A DNA stretch of 64,000 nt from Cynocephalus volans (lineage: Eukaryota; Chordata; Mammalia; Dermoptera; Cynocephalidae), in contig NC_084463.1 in the NCBI RefSeq assembly GCF_027409185.1, positions 162,293,869 to 162,357,868 on the forward strand, written 5' to 3'. The notes under the pieces are model-generated. The model did not search any database. It was not told where the DNA came from and was given only the letters and a program-made list of their open reading frames with translations. A program made the position numbers and the translations under genes. The number at the start of each line of letters is the position of its first letter. Position 1 is the stretch's first letter. Of the stretch, positions 57,407-64,000 are shown one piece after another.

Positions 57407-59200
57407 GTAAGTATCAAGCTTTTGGCCTCCATGTCGTTTTTTTGGGTTTTTTTGTTTTTTGTTTTCCCCTTCCTTTTTTTCCTGTGTGCTTGAAGTAGTG
57501 CTTTAAAAAAAAAAAAAAATACAAAAACAGAAAAATCATAATATAATTGTTAAGATAAAAAAATTCTGTTTTTCAGATGTTTACATATAAGCTTTGGAAA
57601 TTTGTGAATATTTAGAAAATTAGTAATGGACATTTATAATGACACTCATTCTCATGATGTAAATTAGGCACTGTTTCACAGATATACACAGAAGTATGTC
57701 TTTACAAAACACGAAGAGTTGAACTTTAGGCATTTTCATCAGAAATGCCTGAATTCTGATTGTTTAACATATTGATGCAGACATCTTTTGGACTCAGAAC
57801 AGTTAGGGATTTTGTTTTGTTTTGTTTTCACTCTATGCATCTTTTTTTAGAACAATTGAGATTTTTTTCAAAGGTCAGGGTAGGAGTAAGGAGTATGATG
57901 CTTATTTATTTGTTTTTCTAAGTAGTAGAATTTATTTTTATAGTATTTTAGGTCTACAGAGAGAAATTGTGGCCTCTCTGTCTTTGAGGCAAACATTTCT
58001 GACTGAGATTTAAGTCTTAGGAATATTGAAGTATATGCTTGATTAGAAACTACTATTTCATTAACATCTGAGAATTTTCTTCCCTCTCTTTATGAAGGGC
58101 CTGCCCTTCAGGGCAACCTACCCAGGAAACTGAAAACTTGTATCTCAGAGCCAAGAATGAAGCTTCATTGATGTCTGTGATTCTCTTCCTTTTCCTAAAG
58201 CTGTAGAGAAATTTCCAGGGAATTCTGACCAATGCTACATTTGGTAACTTGTCTAAGACTTGAAACTTTGTAAGCTGAGAAATAGATACATTAAAATTTC
58301 TCTTCATCAGTGACTAGTTAAATTGAGTCTTTAATCAGATTTTTATTTTATTATATTCAAAATTTAGGAAAAGAAAACAAATTAGAACAATCTAATTAAA
58401 GAAGAAAACTTCCTGGGGTCAGTAGAGGTTCAACTTAGTTTTCTACAGATAGTTGGTGTTCATCGTGACTCTGAGATACCCCAGAATCCTTAGGAGTTCA
58501 GGGATGGTAACTCTCCCATACAAGATATGACAATACAGTGAAGTAAAGGCTTTTTGAAATGTTTCCAGCAAAACGTGAAACAAAAGTTTTGTTTGTGTGT
58601 GTGTGTTTTATTTTTCATTTATTTATTTATTTTACTCTTTTACTTCTAATACTACAACTTGTATTATGTTTTGTGCTCTGTACTGAAGCTCCAGTGCCAT
58701 TCCTTTGCTTTGGAAATTAAGTATTGCAGTACTATCTCTTGGACACTTGAGGGCCCTTGTTAGACTGCTGGATAAACTTCTGTTTATTTAAGAGGTGAAA
58801 ATCATAGCCTAGATAGAGGAGAGTTCTCTAATCCCTGTATCTTCATTCCCTCACTGTTCCTATGTTAGATTCTAGCCATCTGCCTGTCACCATGTATTTC
58901 TTAGTACCTAGCACAGTTTCTACAGTATAGTAGGTGCCCAGTAAATCTGTTGAATAATTAAAATGCTTTGCTGCTCTTCATAAGGCAGAGCTCTCTCAGG
59001 GGGCCTCAGAAAACCTACTTGAATACTTACTTACCAGTTCATTATTTGACCTCCTCTCTTAATGGACCTCCAGGACAGTAATTCCCTAGATCCATAAGGT
59101 AATAGGCTACCATAGCTTTTCTCTTTTGGTTAGACATTCTTATAGTTTGTGGTCCAGAAATGACTTGCATCAGAATATCTGTGATACTTGTTAAAAATGT
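57407..59200 (+). other. KDM2A: KDM2A intron 5, start; mostly single-copy
   Basis: Apart from an A run at 57506-57519, a short GT run near 58595 and an L2 scrap near 58860-58965, this is unannotated intron sequence. No exon-like frame bounded by splice sites was found. Confidence 0.6.
58850..58965 (+). repeat. L2 LINE fragment
   Basis: TTCTTAGTACCTAGCACAGT and TAGTAGGTGCCCAGTAAATC, then TGTTGAATAAT. Confidence 0.55.
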
Positions 59201-59615
59201 AGCCTCCTAGAGAAGATTCTGGGAAGATGCCAGAGTAGGAAGCACCTGTATGGCCCATTCAAAGGAAAAAAATCAGTAGAAACTGTCCCTGAAAAACACA
59301 TGGCGATAGATCTTCTAGACAAAGATTTTAAAACAGCTTCTTAAAGAACTAAAGAAAGACGTGGAGAAAGTTAAGAAAACAATGTAAGGACAAAATGAGA
59401 ATATCAATAAAGAGATTGAAAACCTTATTTTAAAAAAAAGAAGAAAATTCTGGAGCTTTTGTACAGTAACCGTAATGAAAAATTCTCTAGAGGGATTTAA
59501 AGGCAGATTTGAACAAAGAGAAGAAAGAATCAGTGAGCTAGAAGATAGGACAATTGAAATTATTGTGTTTGAGGAACAGAAAGACACAAAAGATTGAAGA
59601 AAAGTGAACAGAGCC

Positions 59616-59950
59616 TGCAGTGGTTTGAATGTTTGTCCCCTCCATAACTCATGTTGAAATTTAATTGCCATTGTAACAATATTAAGAGGTGGGACCTTAA
59701 GGGGTGATTAGGCCATGAGGCTCTACCCTCACAGGTAGTATTGGTACTGTTATAAAAGGGCATGTTCAGCTCCCTCTTACTCTCTTTCACCTTCTTACTT
59801 CCACCATGTGATCAGTAAAAAGGCCCTCACTGTATGCCAGCACTTTGATATTGGACTTCCCAGCTTCCAGAACTGTGAGCCAGTAAATTTTTGTTCGTTA
59901 TAAATTACGTACTCTCGGGTAGTTTGTTATAACAACACAAAGCAGACTAA
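59616..59950 (+). mobile_element. MST-type MaLR solo LTR nested in L1 ORF1
   Basis: TGCAGTGGTTTGAATGTTTG start, AACTCATGTTGAAATTTAAT, GTGGGACCTTAAGGGGTGAT, CCCAGCTTCCAGAACTGTGA, ACTCTCGGGTAGTTTGTTAT, end near AGCAGACTAA. Flanks GAGCC/GAACC fit a 5-bp TSD, and the L1 frame text continues across it. Shorter than a usual MST LTR. No internal genes. Confidence 0.85.
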
Positions 59951-61555
59951 GAACCTTAGGGACATCAGTCAAGCAGACCAACATATACAGAAGAGGGAGA
60001 GAGAAAAGGGCAGAGAGAGTATTTGAAGAAATAATGGTAGAAAATTTTCCAAACTTGATGAAAGACATGAATATAAATATCCAAAAAGCTTAATAAACCC
60101 CAAGTAAGATGAACTCAAAGAGACCCTCACCCAGACATGTTATAATCAAACTTGAAAGCCAAACTCTTGAAACTGTCAAAAGAGAAGTGATTCATCACAT
60201 AAAGGGATTCTTAATAAGATTGTGAGCAGATTTCTCATCAGAAACTTTGAAAGTCAGGAGGCAGTGGGCCAATGTATTCAAATTGCCAAAAGAAACTTTT
60301 GGGTATAGCTCCACATTTTATTTTCTACATAACTTAAGAGACTACTGCATTTAAAATAATTATTAGTTTATGTTTTGGGGCACACAGTATATAAGAATGT
60401 GATTTTGTGACATCAACAACCAAAAGAGGTTAAGGGTGGAGCTGTAAAGGAGCAGAGTTTTTCTGTTATTGGAGTCAAATCGGTATTAATTCAAAATAGT
60501 ATGCTTAACTTTAGGATGTTAGATGTAATCCCCATGATAAGTAAAAAGAAAATAGCTATAGAATATATACAAAGGAAATGAGAAACAAGTTGTATGTTTC
60601 ACTATAAAAGTTAAACACAAAAGAAGGCAGAAATTCAAGGTATGAGGGACAAAAAAAGCTATAAGGAATATTGAAATCAAATAGCAAAGCAACAGAAGTA
60701 TGTTTCTCCTTACCAGTAATTACTTTAAATGTAAATGGATTAAACCCTATAATTAAATGACAAGTATGGGGAGAATAAATGAAAATTCATGCTTCAACTG
60801 CATGATGTCTACAAGAGATATGCGAAAGATCCTAAGACACTGATAGATTGGGAATGAAAGGGTATTAAAAGATATTCTGTGCAAATAGTAATCAAAACGG
60901 GTGGCTATACTAATAGACAAAATACACATTAAATCACAAATGGTTAAAAGAGACAAAGAAAAATATTTTAAAAAGGTTCAATATGGCAAGAAGATACAAC
61001 AATTATAAACATTTATTCACCTAATGACAGACCATCAAAATATATGAAGCAAAAACTGACAGAAATGAAGGGGAAATAGTTCTATACAATAACAAATGGA
61101 GATTTCATACTCCCCTCTCAACACTGGATAGAATAACCAGACAGAAGATAAGTAAGGAAACAGAGTACCTAAACAACACAATAAACCAACTAGATCTAAG
61201 AGACATATACAAAATACTGTACCCAACAATACACATTGTTCTCAAGTGTACGTAGGACATTTTTCAAGATAGACCATATGCAAGGCCACAAAGTAAGTCT
61301 CAATAAATTTAAAAAGATAGACAGTATTTTCTTCAACGACAGACAGTAAGATGAAGTTGGAAAGTTTACAAAATTGTGGAAATTAAGCAACACAATCAAT
61401 CAATGGGTCAAAGACAAAATCACAAGGATAATTAGAAAATACTTTTAGATGAATGAATACAAAAACACAGCATACCAAAACTTATGGGATGCAGTGAAAG
61501 CACTGCTAAGGGGGAAATTTATAGCTATAAATGCTTACAGTAAAAAACAGGAAGT

Positions 61556-61665
61556 CTGTACTAGCTGGTAGAGCATGGTGTTGGTAACACCAAGGCCAAG
61601 GGTTTAGATCCCTCCACCAGCCACCCTCTCCCCAATAAAAAAATAAATAAATAAAAGTTGAAGGG
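61556..61665 (+). repeat. CYN-type SINE monomer nested in L1 ORF2
   Basis: TACTAGCTGGTAGAGCATGG, GGGTTTAGATCCCTCCACCA, then CTCTCCCC and an AAAT-rich tail. Confidence 0.82.
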
Positions 61666-64000
61666 AAAAAAAAAAATCTCAATTGAACAACCTAACTTTA
61701 CAGCTTAAGGAACTAGAGAAAAAAGAACAAACTAAACCTAAAGCTAGCAGAAGGAAGGAAATAATAAGGATTCAAGCATAGATAAATAAAATAGAGAATA
61801 GAAAAACAATAGAGAAAATCAATAAGCCAAAAGTTGGTTCTTTGAAAAGATGAGCAAAATTGACAAAACTTGAGCTAGATGGACTAAGAAAAAAAGAGAT
61901 TAAATTACTAAAATCAGAAATGTGAGGACATCACTACCAATTCTGTAGAAATAAGGATTATAAGAGAGTACTGTGAATATTTGTTCACCTACAAATTGGA
62001 TAACCTAGACAAGATGGACAAATTTCTTGACACACAAAACCTATTAAGACTAAATCACAAAGAAATAGAAAATCTGAATAGACCCATAACTATTAAGGAG
62101 ATTGAATCAATATTCAAAAATCTACTGACAAAAAAAGCCTGAGCCTGGTGTCTTCATTGATGAATTTTGCCGAACATTTAAAGAAGAACTAACACCAGTC
62201 CTTCTCAAATTCTTCCAAAGAATTGAAGAGCTAACACTTCTTAACTCATTCTGTGAGGCTACTATTACCCTCATACCAAAGCCAGACAAAGACAGTAGCA
62301 AGAAAAGACAATTACATACCAATATTCTTTATGAACATAGAAGCAAAAACCTTCAACAAGATACTTACAAACCAAATTTAGCAGCATATTAAAAGGATCA
62401 TACACCAAGACATGATCATCTCGATACAGAAAAAGCATTTCACAAAATTTAACCTTTTTCATGATAAAAACACTCAATAAACTAGAAATAAAAGGAAACT
62501 ACCTCAACAAAATAAAAGCCATATATGAAAAACCCACAGCAAACATCATACTCAGTGGTGAAAGACTGAAAGTTTTTCCTCTAAGGTCAGGAACAGGGTA
62601 AGGATGACTGCTTTTGCCGCTTCAGCATAGTACTAGAAGCTCTAACAAGAACTATTAGGCAAGAAAAGGAAGTGAAAGACATCCAAATTGGAAAGGAAGA
62701 GGTAAAATTATCTCTGTTCACAGATGATATGATCTTATACATAGAAAACCTAGAGATTCCACCAAAAACCTGTTAGAAATAATAAATGAATTCAGCAAAG
62801 TAGCAGGATGCAAAGTCAGCATACAAAATCAGTTGCTTTTCTATTTACTAACAATGAAAAGGAAATTACAACATTTCCATTTACAATAGCATGAAAAAAT
62901 AATAAAATACTTAGGAATTAACTTAGCCAAGGAAGTGAAAGACTTATATGATGAAAATTATAAACCATTGCTAAAAGAAATTAAAGAAGACATAAATAAA
63001 TAGAAACACACCTCATGTTCATGGATTGGAAGACTTAATTAATATCATTAAAGATGTCAGTACTACCCGAAGTGATCTATAGATTCAGTGCAATCCCTAT
63101 CAAAATTCCAAAGGACTTTTTGCAAAAATAGAAAAACGCATTCTAAAATTCACATAGAATCTCAGGGGACCCTGAAAAAAGCATTCTTGAAAAAGAACAA
63201 AGCTGGTAGACTCATACTTCCTGAGTTCAGGACTACAAAGTTACAGTAATCAAAACAATGTGGTACTGACATAAGGGTAGATATGTAGACCAATTAAACA
63301 GAATAGCCCAGAAGTAAACCCTCACATATATGCCAAGTGATTTTGGACAGGGGTGCCAACATCATTTAATGAGGAAAGTACAGTCTTTTCAACAAATGGT
63401 GCTGGGAAAACTGGATGTGCACGTGCAAAAGAATGAAGTTGGACCCCTACCTAACATCATATGCAAAAATTAACTCAAAATGGATCAAAGACCTAAATAT
63501 AAGACCTGAAACTATCAAACACTTAGAAGAAAACATAGGGCAAAGGCTTTCTGACATTCTATTTGGCAGTGATTTCTTGGATATAATGCCAGATTCACAG
63601 GCAACAAAAGCAAAAATAGATAAATTGGACTTTTTGAAAAATAAAATTTGTGCATCAAAAGACATTATCAACAGTAAAATGGCAACTCACAGCATGGGAG
63701 AAAATGTTTGCAAATCACGCATCTAATAAAGGACTAATGTCCAGAGTATATAGAGAACTAAAACTTAACAACAACAACAAAATCTGATTAAAAAAAAAAC
63801 TTGAGTGGGCATTTCTCCAAAGAAGATATACAGATGGCCAATAAGCACATGAAAAGATATTCAACATCACTAATCATTAGAGAAAAGCAAGTCACACCTA
63901 CAGTGGGATACCACCTCACACTCATTAGGATGAGTACTTTCAAAAAACCAAAATTAACACATGTTGGCGAGGATATGGAGAAATTGGAAGCCTTGCAACT

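Larger units (their letters stand above)
59205..64000 (+). mobile_element. Long L1M element, sense strand: ORF1 to ORF2/3' end, decayed and running off the edge
   Basis: ORF1 region: AAAGAACTAAAGAAAGACGT at 59343 and GTATTTGAAGAAATAATGGT at 60020. Inter-ORF sequence follows, then ORF2 endonuclease at about 60.7-61.5 kb (CTAATGACAGACCATCAAAA, CAACTAGATCTAAGAGACAT). Next is reverse transcriptase at about 62.1-62.9 kb (ACAGATGATATGATCTTATA encodes a TDDMILY relic), then the ORF2 C-terminal part (TTCAACAAATGGTGCTGGGA) to 64.0 kb. Frames are broken by many stops. About 140 bp around 62410 seems missing. It is interrupted by an MST LTR and a SINE monomer. Inactive. Confidence 0.88.

Noticed and set aside
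63415..63726. 103-codon frame with protein-like sequence near the right edge
   Set aside because: It is a surviving piece of L1 ORF2 C-terminal sequence in a copy broken elsewhere.

Overview
This is mammalian nuclear DNA, almost certainly from a colugo (Dermoptera: Galeopterus or Cynocephalus). The gene is the 5' part of KDM2A (FBXL11/JHDM1A, a CXXC/JmjC histone H3K36 demethylase and F-box protein), read on the + strand. It is recognised from four short coding exons that splice in frame into the KDM2A N-terminus (MEPEEERIRYSQRL-RGTMRRRYEDDG...-DFNVEYIQRGG...-MPDPDFTVNDVKMCV). The species call rests on roughly 37 copies of tRNA-Ile-derived SINEs (monomers, plus dimers with a GGCCGGCCCGTGGCTCACTC head and a CTTACCGGTCATCTTTTAAA tail). 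This matches the CYN SINE family described from colugos.

Layout: positions 1 to about 1010 are a CpG-island promoter with a YY1-type motif. Non-coding exon 1 ends at 1164. Intron 1 is about 1.24 kb. Exon 2 (2406-2470) carries the start codon and only 14 codons. Intron 2 is about 53.5 kb and makes up most of the window. Exon 3 is 55965-56103, exon 4 is 56832-56910 and exon 5 is 57360-57406, after which intron 5 runs off the right edge. The window therefore encodes 102 complete residues, upstream of the JmjC, CXXC, PHD, F-box and LRR domains.

Intron 2 is a layered repeat archive. The oldest layer is MIR and L2 fragments, with MER5A, MER20 and other hAT or Tigger DNA transposons. Above that lie L1M-type LINE fragments, almost all antisense to KDM2A (21-24 kb, 32-35 kb, 46-51 kb, 54-55 kb), and four MaLR-type LTRs. 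The youngest layer is colugo CYN SINEs, many with perfect 13-17 bp target-site duplications (TSDs) and inserted inside older repeats. The last 4.8 kb (59.2-64.0 kb) is a long, decayed, sense-oriented L1.

Items most worth a second look: (1) every antisense CYN dimer keeps a poly-T/AAAG acceptor-like motif followed directly by a GTAAGG donor motif on the transcribed strand; (2) an inverted pair of about 340-bp copies (25.3 and 26.3 kb), one sitting in a Tigger element with a 13-bp duplication, could fold into a long hairpin; (3) an internally deleted L1 at 18.85-20.40 kb appears to keep its 5' UTR, a scrap of ORF2 endonuclease and its 3' UTR; (4) a GC-rich, structurally distinct tRNA SINE subtype; (5) an 11-codon upstream ORF in strong Kozak context embedded in the YY1 motif. 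I see no protein-coding gene other than KDM2A, and no evidence of a new multi-gene system. Family names for repeats are from memory of consensus sequences and were not checked with a search tool.
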